Below are positions 25,515 to 32,507 of a stretch of DNA of 64,000 bases, piece after piece (the stretch's first letter is position 1; the number at the start of each line of letters is the position of its first letter). The notes beneath the pieces were generated by a model, which was not told where the DNA came from, did no database searches, and was given only the letters and a program-made list of their open reading frames with translations. Source of the stretch: Paractinoplanes atraurantiacus (GTDB lineage Bacteria; Actinomycetota; Actinomycetes; Mycobacteriales; Micromonosporaceae); contig NZ_OBDY01000020.1 of assembly GCF_900215205.1 (NCBI RefSeq), positions 123,392 to 187,391 on the forward strand, read 5' to 3'. The translations under genes were made by a program, and so were the position numbers.

Positions 25515-27094
25515 GGCTCACCTGGCTCCTGCTGCGCCGGCACCGGCTGTTCCTGGGCTGCTGGTTGCTTCTGCTCATCGCCATGAGCGCCGGAACCGTC
25601 ACGGCGTACCAGAACACCTACCCGACCGGCCAACAGCGCCGCATCGCCGTCGCCCTCGCCCAGGACAACGCGGCCACCACCCTGATCTACGGGCGACTGC
25701 CGGGCCCCGGGACACCAGCACAGATGTACGTATGGGAGATCGGCGCCTGCACCACCATCCTGACCGCCGTCTTCGCCATACTGCTCACTGTCTCGCTGAC
25801 CCGTGCCGCCGAGGACGACGGCACGCTCGAACTGCTGCGAAGCTGCGGCCTCACCGTTGATCAGCCGCTGTACGCCGCCACGGGCGTGCTTACCGCGTGC
25901 GCCGGCACCCTCGCCGCCGGCTGTGCCGTGGTCGTCGGCGTTCACGGCGGCCATGCCGACGGCGTCACGTGGGCCGGATCGGCGGCGTACGGCTCGGTCG
26001 TCGGATTGACGTTCCTGCTGTTCGCCGCCCTCACCATGCTGCTGGCGCAGATCGCGCCGACCGCCGGCCAGGCACGCCTGCTGGCCTTCGCCACCATGGG
26101 TGCGTCATTCACGGTACGGGCCTTTGCCGACACTCGGCCGGCCGGCTGGCTCAACTGGTGCAGCCCGCTGGGATTACGCGCGACAGTCGAGCCCTTCACC
26201 ACCGATCGATGGACGGCGCTGTCGGCTCCCGCGGCGGCCACCGCCCTGGCGATCGGCGCCGCGACGTTCGTGGCGCGACGACGCGAGTTCGGCGCCGGCC
26301 TGCTGCGCCGGCGCGACACCCGACTCCGCCGGCTGCGAATTCGATCGACTGCCGGGCTCGCGGCCCGGCTGACGCGGGCCTCCGTGCTGACCTGGACGAC
26401 CGCTGTCGCCACGATCGGCACCCTGTTCGCGGCCATGGGATCGGGTGCCGTCGACCAGCAACGCGACGGCGACATCGGCGGATTTCTCGGCGCTCAGCTC
26501 GGCGACGGCGAGCCGGCCGCCGGGTACCTGTCCTACTGCGGCACCGTCGTCGGCATCATGGTCTGCGTCTACGCGGTGTTGTCGGTCACGGCGAGCCGGC
26601 ACGCTGAACGCCTCGGCCTCACCGACATGATGCTCGCCACCGGGGCACGCCGATGGGCACCGCTCGCCTCGCAGGCCACGGTCACCGCCGCCGGTGCGGC
26701 GATCATCCTCGCCGTGACGGCGATGGTGACGGCCCTCATCGCGCCGGCGGTCGTCGAGGGAGACGACATCACCACCCGCGCCTTGCTCTACACCGCCGGC
26801 CAATGGCCGGCCGCCGCCGCGATCACCGGCTGCACCGTTCTGCTCGCCGGGACAGCACCAAGGTTGACGGCCCTGGCCTGGCTGCCCCTCGCGGTCAGCG
26901 CCGCCCTCGCGCTCCTGGGCGATCTGCTGGAGGTGCCTCCGAGGATCCAGGACCTCGGTCTGTTCGGACACGTCCCCGACGCCGCGGCGGCTGACTCCAC
27001 GCCAGTGGCGCTCCTGGTGCTGGCCGGCGCCGGCGCTTTGATGTGCCTTACGGGGCTCATCGGCATGAATCGACGGGATCTGGTCACGGGCTGA
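25511..27094 (+). CDS. ABC exporter permease, two-repeat ABC-2 type
   Basis: This 527-residue membrane protein has about 12 hydrophobic helices arranged as two similar halves, like the exporter permeases that pair with a single DrrA-like ATPase. The first half contains SLTRAAEDDGTLELLRSCGL, the second SRHAERLGLTDMMLATGARRW; these matching cytoplasmic loops (E-D/R-G..E-L-L and A-E-R..G..ATGA) are coupling sites in the family. ATG at 25511 overlaps the ATPase stop. The substrate is unknown; the MerR regulator suggests a toxic small molecule. Confidence 0.82.
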   Translation: MRLTWLLLRRHRLFLGCWLLLLIAMSAGTVTAYQNTYPTGQQRRIAVALAQDNAATTLIYGRLPGPGTPAQMYVWEIGACTTILTAVFAILLTVSLTRAAEDDGTLELLRSCGLTVDQPLYAATGVLTACAGTLAAGCAVVVGVHGGHADGVTWAGSAAYGSVVGLTFLLFAALTMLLAQIAPTAGQARLLAFATMGASFTVRAFADTRPAGWLNWCSPLGLRATVEPFTTDRWTALSAPAAATALAIGAATFVARRREFGAGLLRRRDTRLRRLRIRSTAGLAARLTRASVLTWTTAVATIGTLFAAMGSGAVDQQRDGDIGGFLGAQLGDGEPAAGYLSYCGTVVGIMVCVYAVLSVTASRHAERLGLTDMMLATGARRWAPLASQATVTAAGAAIILAVTAMVTALIAPAVVEGDDITTRALLYTAGQWPAAAAITGCTVLLAGTAPRLTALAWLPLAVSAALALLGDLLEVPPRIQDLGLFGHVPDAAAADSTPVALLVLAGAGALMCLTGLIGMNRRDLVTG

Positions 27095-27119
27095 CCACCC
27101 CACCTGACCGGCGTCATTG

Positions 27120-27134
27120 GGGTCTTTCGGCCCT
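27120..27134 (+). promoter_or_regulatory. DosR/DevR-type box before the Acg-like gene
   Basis: GGGTCTTTCGGCCCT, with TTG in front, matches 15 of 20 positions of TTSGGGACTWWAGTCCCSAA. It lies 60-74 bp upstream of the nitroreductase ATG, directly after the ABC permease gene. Confidence 0.6.
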
Positions 27135-27193
27135 CACCCGCTCCGGCTGCCGCCTGCGACGGTGGAGGGACTCGGACGAGTCCGGAGGTTGCC

Positions 27194-28192
27194 ATGACCA
27201 GGCCCGAGAAAGACGTGACCCGCGCCGAGGCGCGCACCGCTCTCGAGGTGGCGGCCCGAGAATCGCTGCGAGCACCATCGGTGTTCAACACCCAGCCGTG
27301 GAAATGGCGCCTCACCGGCGACACGCTGGAGTTGTCCTCCGATCCGGCCCGCCGGCTCGGAGTCACCGATGCCGAGGGCCGTCTGTTGCTGATCAGCTGC
27401 GGCGGCGCCCTGCATCACGCGCGGGTGTCCCTCGCCGCTGCCGGGTGGCGCGCCGAGGTGCAGCGCCTTCCCGACGACCAGCGCCCGGACCTGCTGGCCC
27501 GCGTCCGGGTCGTGGGTCGCACCGCCGCCGACACCCAGGCCGAGGAGCTCGTCGCCGTCATTCCTCGGCGGCGCACCGATCGCCGCGCGTTCGGCGACCG
27601 GCCGGTAACTCAGGAGACCCTGGACCGCCTGCGCCGGCTCGTCGAGGCTCAGGGCGCCTATCTGCACGTGGTGCCGGATGACCGGGTGCCGGAGCTCGCC
27701 ATCGCGGTCGACGAGGCCGCCGACGCCAACTACTTCGACCCCGCGCATCACAGCGAGCTGACCAAGTGGACGCATCGCCCCGCCTGGGCCGACGACGGGG
27801 TGCCCGCCACCACAGCCGTGCAGCCCGGCCTGCGCCGGGTACCCGTCCGCAACTTCCTCCCGGACGGCTCCCCCGGCATGCTTCCCGGCGCCGACCACGA
27901 CGAGGGCGCCGCGTACGTGATCATCTTTGGGACCACGGACAAGCCGGTCGATCTGCTGCGCGGCGGCGAGGCCATGTCGGCCCTGCTCCTGCGGGCCACC
28001 GCCGAAGGGCTGGCGACCGCGCCGATCAGCGAGGCGGTCGAGGTGGCGTGGCCACGCCGTCTGCTGAGCCGGCTGCTGTCCGGGGTGGGCGAGCCCTACC
28101 TGATCGTGCGGCTCGGCTATGTCGAGGCGCCGGGCACAGTGCCTCCCACGCCACGTCGCCCGCCCACCGACGTGATCCAGATCGAGGACTGA
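27194..28192 (+). CDS. Acg-family nitroreductase-like flavoprotein
   Basis: The 332-residue protein resembles Acg (Rv2032) proteins, duplicated nitroreductase-fold proteins that bind FMN and are hallmark members of the mycobacterial DosR regulon. Visible features are ARESLRAPSVFNTQPWKWRL at the N-terminus (flavin-site Arg/Ser/Asn pattern), IPRRRTDRRAFGDRPV in the middle and GEAMSALLLRATAEGLATAPISEAVE (second-half core). Acg itself sequesters FMN and has no known nitroreductase activity, so the enzymatic role is open. ATG at 27194 follows GGAGG. It is convergent with adhE (38 bp between stops). A DosR-type box upstream supports hypoxic induction. Confidence 0.85.
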   Translation: MTRPEKDVTRAEARTALEVAARESLRAPSVFNTQPWKWRLTGDTLELSSDPARRLGVTDAEGRLLLISCGGALHHARVSLAAAGWRAEVQRLPDDQRPDLLARVRVVGRTAADTQAEELVAVIPRRRTDRRAFGDRPVTQETLDRLRRLVEAQGAYLHVVPDDRVPELAIAVDEAADANYFDPAHHSELTKWTHRPAWADDGVPATTAVQPGLRRVPVRNFLPDGSPGMLPGADHDEGAAYVIIFGTTDKPVDLLRGGEAMSALLLRATAEGLATAPISEAVEVAWPRRLLSRLLSGVGEPYLIVRLGYVEAPGTVPPTPRRPPTDVIQIED

Positions 28193-28230
28193 CCGCCGCC
28201 GCTCGGCTCCGGATCGCTTCTGCCGGCCGG

Positions 28231-30804
28231 TCAGCCGTAGTACGCGTCGCGCATCAGCAGCTGCATGTCGTCCAGCATCGGCATCCTCGGGTTGGCCGGC
28301 GCGCACTGGTCCTCGTACGCGTTGAGAGCCTGCCTGGGCAGGGCGGCGAGGAACTCGCTCTCGTCGACGCCCAGCTTGGCGAAGGAGGGCTCGATGCCGA
28401 CCGCGTCTCTCAGCGTCTCGACCGCCGCAGCAAGCGATGCCACTCCCTCTTGCGCCGTGGCAGCGGGCAGGCCGAGCATCCGGGCGATCTCGGCGAAGCG
28501 CTCGGGCGCCCGGTAGCTCTCGTACTTCGGCCACCCGGACAACTTCGACGGCATGGACCCGTTGTAGCGGATCACGTGCGGCAGAAGCACCGCGTTGGTG
28601 CGCCCGTGTGCGATGTGGAAGGTGGCGCCGAGCGTGTGCGACATGGCGTGCACGATGCCGAGGAACGCGCTGCCGAAGGCCATGCCGGCGATCGTTCCGG
28701 CGTTGTGCATGTGCTCGCGCGCCCGCGGATCGCCGGCCACGACGGACTGCTCGAGGTTGGCGAAGATCAGCCGGATGGCGTGCAGCGCCAGGCCGTCGGT
28801 GAAGTCGCTGGCATAGACCGACACGTACGCCTCGATCGCGTGGGTCAGCGCGTCGAAGCCGCTGTCCGCTGCGATCACCCGCGGAAGGCTCGCGGCGAGC
28901 TGCGGATCGACGATGGCGACCGTGGGCGTCAACGCGTAGTCGGCCAGCGGATACTTCTTACCGGTGACGTGGTCGGTGATGACCGCGAACGGCGTGACCT
29001 CCGCGCCGGTGCCCGAGGTCGTCGGGATGCACACCAGCTGCGCCAAAGAGCCGAGCGCGGGGAACGCGAACGCCCGCTTGCGGATGTCGAAGAACTTCTC
29101 CCGCATGTCATCGAAGTCGACCTCGGGGTGCTCGTACTTGAGCCACATCACCTTGGCCGCGTCCATGGCCGACCCACCGCCGAGCGCGATGATGGTGTCC
29201 GGCCGGAACGAGCGCATCAGCGCGGCGCCGCGGTCCACCGTGGTCATCCGCGGCTCCGGCTCGACGTCGTCGATGATCTGCAGGGTCACCCGGTTGAGCC
29301 GGCTCTGCAGCACGCGGTCGATCCGGTCGACGAAGCCGAGCCGGGTCATCGTCTCATCGGTGACCACCGTGACCCGCTCCACGTCCGGCATGTCGGTCAG
29401 GTAGCGGATCGCATGCGGCTCGAAGTAGATCTTCGAGGGCACCTTGAACCATTGCAGGTTATTGGTACGGCGGCCGATCCGCTTGACGTTGATCAGGTTC
29501 ACCGCGGAGACGTTGTTCGACACCGAGTTGCCGCCGTAGCTACCGCAGCCGAGGGTCAGCGAGGGCAGGAACGCGTTGTACATGTCCCCGATGCCGCCCT
29601 GCGAGGCCGGTGAGTTCCAGATGATCCGTACGGCCTTCATCCGCCGTCCGAACTCCTTGACCAGCTCGTCGTCCTCGGTGTGGATGACCGCGCTGTGCCC
29701 GAGACCGTGGAACTCCACCATCGCAGCGGCGTAGCTCAGGCCCTCTTCGCGGGAGCGGGCGCGCAGGACAGCCAGGACCGGGGCGAGCTTCTCGCGGGTC
29801 AGCGGCTCGCGCGGGCCGACTTCGCCGACCTCGGCCAGGATGATCGAAGTCTCCGGCGGCACGCGGAAGCCCGCCTGCTCGGCGACCCATGCGGCGGTCC
29901 GGCCGACGACGTCGGGGTTGAGCCGGTCGCCGTCGCAGCCGACGCCGTCGGCCGCGACGCCGAAGATGAACTGCTCGAGCCGGGCCTTCTCGGTGGGTGT
30001 GGCAACGTACGCGTGCAGCCGGCCGAACTCGGCGAGCGCGTCGTCGTAGATGGCGTCGTCGAGGATGACGGCCTGCTCGGAAGCGCAGATCATGCCGTTG
30101 TCGAACGACTTGGACAGCACGATGTCGTGCACGGCGCGCCGCAGGTCGGCGCTCGATTCGACGTACGCCGGGACGTTGCCGGCGCCGACGCCCAGCGCGG
30201 GCTTGCCGGCTGAGTAGGCGGCGCGGACCATGCTGTTGCCGCCGGTGGCGAGGATCGTCGCGACGCCGGGGTGGTGCATCAGGGCGGTGGTCGTCTCGAC
30301 CGACGGTTCCTGGATCCACTGGATGCAGTGCTCGGGCGCGCCGGCCGCGATCGCGGCATCACGCACCACGCGAGCCGCCTCGGCGCTGCACCGCTGCGCC
30401 GCCGGGTGAAAGGCGAAGACGATCGGGTTGCGGGTCTTGAGCGCCATCAGCGCCTTGAAGATCGTCGTGGAGGTCGGGTTGGTGACCGGGGTGATGCCCG
30501 CGATCACCCCGACCGGGTCGGCGATCTCGACGATACCGTTGATCTCGTCCTCGGCGATCACTCCGACGGTACGCAGCTTCGCCATGCTGTGCGTGACGTG
30601 CTCGCAGGCGAACAGGTTCTTGACCGCCTTGTCCTCGAACACCCCGCGGCCGGTCTCCTCGACCGCGAGCCTGGCCAGCGTGGCGTGCTGGTCGAGGGCC
30701 GCCACGGAGGCCTTCTTGACGATCCGGTCGATCTGCTCCTGGTCGAAGGCGGCGTACTCGTCGAGTGCCCGCAGCCCTTGAGCTACGAGAGCCTCCACAG
30801 TCAT
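28231..30804 (-). CDS. adhE: Bifunctional acetaldehyde-CoA/alcohol dehydrogenase AdhE
   Basis: This 857-residue fermentative enzyme reduces acetyl-CoA to acetaldehyde and then ethanol, regenerating two NAD+. Residues 1-430 are the CoA-acylating aldehyde dehydrogenase (ITPVTNPTSTTIFKAL, catalytic Cys in FDNGMICASEQAVI). Residues about 450-857 are the iron-dependent alcohol dehydrogenase (IALGGGSAMDAAKVM, metal-binding His in HAMSHTLGATFHIAHGRTNA). Full length for the family. ATG at 30804 is chosen because GAGAGG precedes it; a longer frame to 30834 lacks a site. Two DosR-type boxes lie upstream, beyond a leader of about 130 bp. It follows a universal-stress-protein gene in the same direction. 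It supports an anaerobic redox-balancing role beside nitrate respiration. Confidence 0.95.
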   Translation of the reverse strand: MTVEALVAQGLRALDEYAAFDQEQIDRIVKKASVAALDQHATLARLAVEETGRGVFEDKAVKNLFACEHVTHSMAKLRTVGVIAEDEINGIVEIADPVGVIAGITPVTNPTSTTIFKALMALKTRNPIVFAFHPAAQRCSAEAARVVRDAAIAAGAPEHCIQWIQEPSVETTTALMHHPGVATILATGGNSMVRAAYSAGKPALGVGAGNVPAYVESSADLRRAVHDIVLSKSFDNGMICASEQAVILDDAIYDDALAEFGRLHAYVATPTEKARLEQFIFGVAADGVGCDGDRLNPDVVGRTAAWVAEQAGFRVPPETSIILAEVGEVGPREPLTREKLAPVLAVLRARSREEGLSYAAAMVEFHGLGHSAVIHTEDDELVKEFGRRMKAVRIIWNSPASQGGIGDMYNAFLPSLTLGCGSYGGNSVSNNVSAVNLINVKRIGRRTNNLQWFKVPSKIYFEPHAIRYLTDMPDVERVTVVTDETMTRLGFVDRIDRVLQSRLNRVTLQIIDDVEPEPRMTTVDRGAALMRSFRPDTIIALGGGSAMDAAKVMWLKYEHPEVDFDDMREKFFDIRKRAFAFPALGSLAQLVCIPTTSGTGAEVTPFAVITDHVTGKKYPLADYALTPTVAIVDPQLAASLPRVIAADSGFDALTHAIEAYVSVYASDFTDGLALHAIRLIFANLEQSVVAGDPRAREHMHNAGTIAGMAFGSAFLGIVHAMSHTLGATFHIAHGRTNAVLLPHVIRYNGSMPSKLSGWPKYESYRAPERFAEIARMLGLPAATAQEGVASLAAAVETLRDAVGIEPSFAKLGVDESEFLAALPRQALNAYEDQCAPANPRMPMLDDMQLLMRDAYYG

Positions 30805-30937
30805 GACGTTTCCTCTCCCGGCGTTCGCGGGCACGCGTCACCGAAGAACAGGCCCGAGGCCAGCGCCTCAGGCCGCGGTCCGTGAGCCGGCCTTGGTCTT
30901 GTGTCTCCGACGCTAAGACCGCACTTCTGGGTGGGAC

Positions 30938-30952
30938 AGAACCGACGGTCCC
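30938..30952 (-). promoter_or_regulatory. DosR/DevR-type box upstream of adhE (proximal)
   Basis: On the minus strand GGGACCGTCGGTTCT (GGGACC, three-base spacer, GGTTC). It is one of two sites in tandem, 9 bp apart, between a universal-stress-protein gene and adhE; tandem sites are typical for strong DosR promoters. Confidence 0.5.
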
Positions 30953-30960
30953 GCCGCGAC

Positions 30961-30975
30961 AGGACCTTCGGCCCC
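30961..30975 (-). promoter_or_regulatory. DosR/DevR-type box upstream of adhE (distal)
   Basis: AGGACCTTCGGCCCC on the plus strand (GGGGCCGAAGGTCCT on the minus) lies directly after the stop codon of the universal-stress-protein gene and 157-171 bp before the adhE ATG. It has the AGGACC-NNN-GGCCC form also found between the two divergent stress-protein genes. Confidence 0.55.
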
Positions 30976-30978
30976 GGG

Positions 30979-31479
30979 TCACCAAACAGATTGAGTGATC
31001 GAACGCGGCCGATGAGGCACGACGGTCACGGGGCAGGTGGCGCGGACGAGCACCGCCGCCGCCGTACCGCCCGTCGCGTCATGATCGCTGGTCTCTCCGA
31101 CGACGAGCAGCGATGCGCCCGCGCTGACATCGGCCAGCGCGCCGGCCGGGTCGGCAGCATGCACGACGTCGCGTTCGACCGCCGGACCCGGCTCGCCGAG
31201 ATGGTTGCCGACGAGCGTATCGACGAACCGAAGGGCCTCTCCGATGTCACGGAGGCAACGACGGTGGTGCATGCAGTGCGGCGGCCGGCAGTCCGACCAG
31301 ATGTAGACCACGCGCAGCGGAACTCCGAGCCGCTCGGCCATTTCACTGCCGCGCCGCAACAGACGTCTGGCGTTGCCGTCGTCGTCCACGGCAACGACGA
31401 CCGGGCCGGCGGCTCGGACCACAGCGGACGTTGCCGGCTCGCTTGGGACCCGTACGTGCGGCAATGTGGCGGCGGACAT
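30979..31479 (-). CDS. Universal stress protein, single domain
   Basis: The 166-residue cytoplasmic protein of the UspA superfamily shows GPVVVAVDDDGNARRLLRRGSEMAERLGVPLRVVYIW (first beta strand and helix), ALADVSAGASLLVVGETS and a C-terminal strand CPVTVVPHRP. The ATP-binding consensus G-2X-G-9X-G-S/T is incomplete: the segment after LLVVGE reads TSDHDATGG, so nucleotide binding is doubtful. It also has an unusual Cys/His-rich stretch CRPPHCMHHRRC that could bind metal or sense redox. ATG at 31479 has GGGGAGG upstream; longer frames run into the divergent gene. A DosR-type box lies 76 bp upstream, shared with the divergent tandem Usp. Confidence 0.8.
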   Translation of the reverse strand: MSAATLPHVRVPSEPATSAVVRAAGPVVVAVDDDGNARRLLRRGSEMAERLGVPLRVVYIWSDCRPPHCMHHRRCLRDIGEALRFVDTLVGNHLGEPGPAVERDVVHAADPAGALADVSAGASLLVVGETSDHDATGGTAAAVLVRATCPVTVVPHRPRSITQSVW

Positions 31480-31554
31480 CGTTCCTCCCCTCGTCCATCT
31501 CCACCATCGCGCCTCTAAGCCGGCCGGCGCCCGAGTCGCCATACCCGGGGAAGG

Positions 31555-31569
31555 AGGACCTAAGGCCCT
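31555..31569. promoter_or_regulatory. DosR/DevR-type box between divergent stress-protein genes
   Basis: AGGACCTAAGGCCCT is nearly symmetric and sits midway between the two divergent start codons (76 bp from 31479, 56 bp from 31625), so one site could serve both promoters. Confidence 0.65.
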
Positions 31570-31624
31570 GCCCTCAAGCATCGATGAGTCCCGACGATGA
31601 AGAGAGACCGAGAGGGGTACGGCC

Positions 31625-32497
31625 ATGAACACCAGGCCCGTCATCGTCGCCACCGACGGTACCGACTGCAGCGCCATCGCCGTCGACTGGGCGGCCCACG
31701 AAGCCCGCCGCCGTCACCTGCCGCTACGCATCGTGCACGCCTTCGACTGGGACTGGCAGGACGCACGCTACGACTTCAAGGGCGAGCTGGTGATCATCGC
31801 CCGTAAGATCGCCGAGGCGATCGTCGCCGCGGCGTGGGACCGCGCCCGCGAGATCGCTCCGGACATCACCATCGAGACCGACACCCTCACCGGGCACGCC
31901 GCCCCGCGATTGCTCGAGGTGTCTCGCGGCGCGGAGTTGCTCGTACTCGGCAGCCGGGGCCGGGGCGGCTTCACCGGGCTGCTGCTCGGCTCCGTCAGCC
32001 AGCGTGTCGCCACCCACGCCGCCGGCCCGGTCGTGGTTGTCCGTGGGCACGCCACCGCACCCAGCGGGCCGATCGCGGCCGGTGTCGACGATTCGCCCGC
32101 CGCCGATCTCGTCCTTGAGACCGCTTTCACGACGGCCGCCGGGCAGGGCTGCCCGCTGACCATCGTGCGCGCCTACCTTCCGGTGATCCCGCTCTGGCTG
32201 TCCGACGTGGCGCCGCCGACGGTCGACACGCCGCAGCAGGACGCCGCGGAGACCGAACGCCTCGAGGAGCAGCTCGCGCCCTGGCGGGCGAAGTACCCGG
32301 GCGTGCCGGTCAAGACAGTGGTGACCCACGAGAGCGCCGCCTTCGCTCTGGAACGCGAGTCCCGCCACGCCCGTCTGGTCGTCGTCGGTAACCGCGGCCA
32401 CGGCCTGCTGGCCGGCGCGTTCCTCGGCTCGACAACGCTGCAGCTGCTGTACCACGCGGCCTGCCCGGTCCTCATCACCCGGCCGCAACCGGCCTGA
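31625..32497 (+). CDS. Universal stress protein, tandem two-domain
   Basis: This 290-residue protein has two UspA domains (about 1-145 and 150-288). Both keep the ATP-binding loop: GSRGRGGFTGLLLGSVS in the first and GNRGHGLLAGAFLGSTT in the second. Tandem Usps with this layout (Rv1996/Rv2005c/Rv2623 type) are prominent DosR targets in mycobacteria, where some arrest growth by binding ATP. ATG at 31625 follows GAGAGGGG. The next gene starts 10 bp after its stop, so the Usp and the GNAT/acyl-CoA-synthetase protein form an operon behind a DosR-type box. Confidence 0.92.
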   Translation: MNTRPVIVATDGTDCSAIAVDWAAHEARRRHLPLRIVHAFDWDWQDARYDFKGELVIIARKIAEAIVAAAWDRAREIAPDITIETDTLTGHAAPRLLEVSRGAELLVLGSRGRGGFTGLLLGSVSQRVATHAAGPVVVVRGHATAPSGPIAAGVDDSPAADLVLETAFTTAAGQGCPLTIVRAYLPVIPLWLSDVAPPTVDTPQQDAAETERLEEQLAPWRAKYPGVPVKTVVTHESAAFALERESRHARLVVVGNRGHGLLAGAFLGSTTLQLLYHAACPVLITRPQPA

Positions 32498-32507
32498 GGA
32501 GGCCACC

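Noticed and set aside
27766..29613. A 615-codon plus-strand frame across the Acg and adhE region
   Set aside because: It is out of frame with the Acg-like gene and antisense to adhE; repetitive Val/Arg/Gly content.
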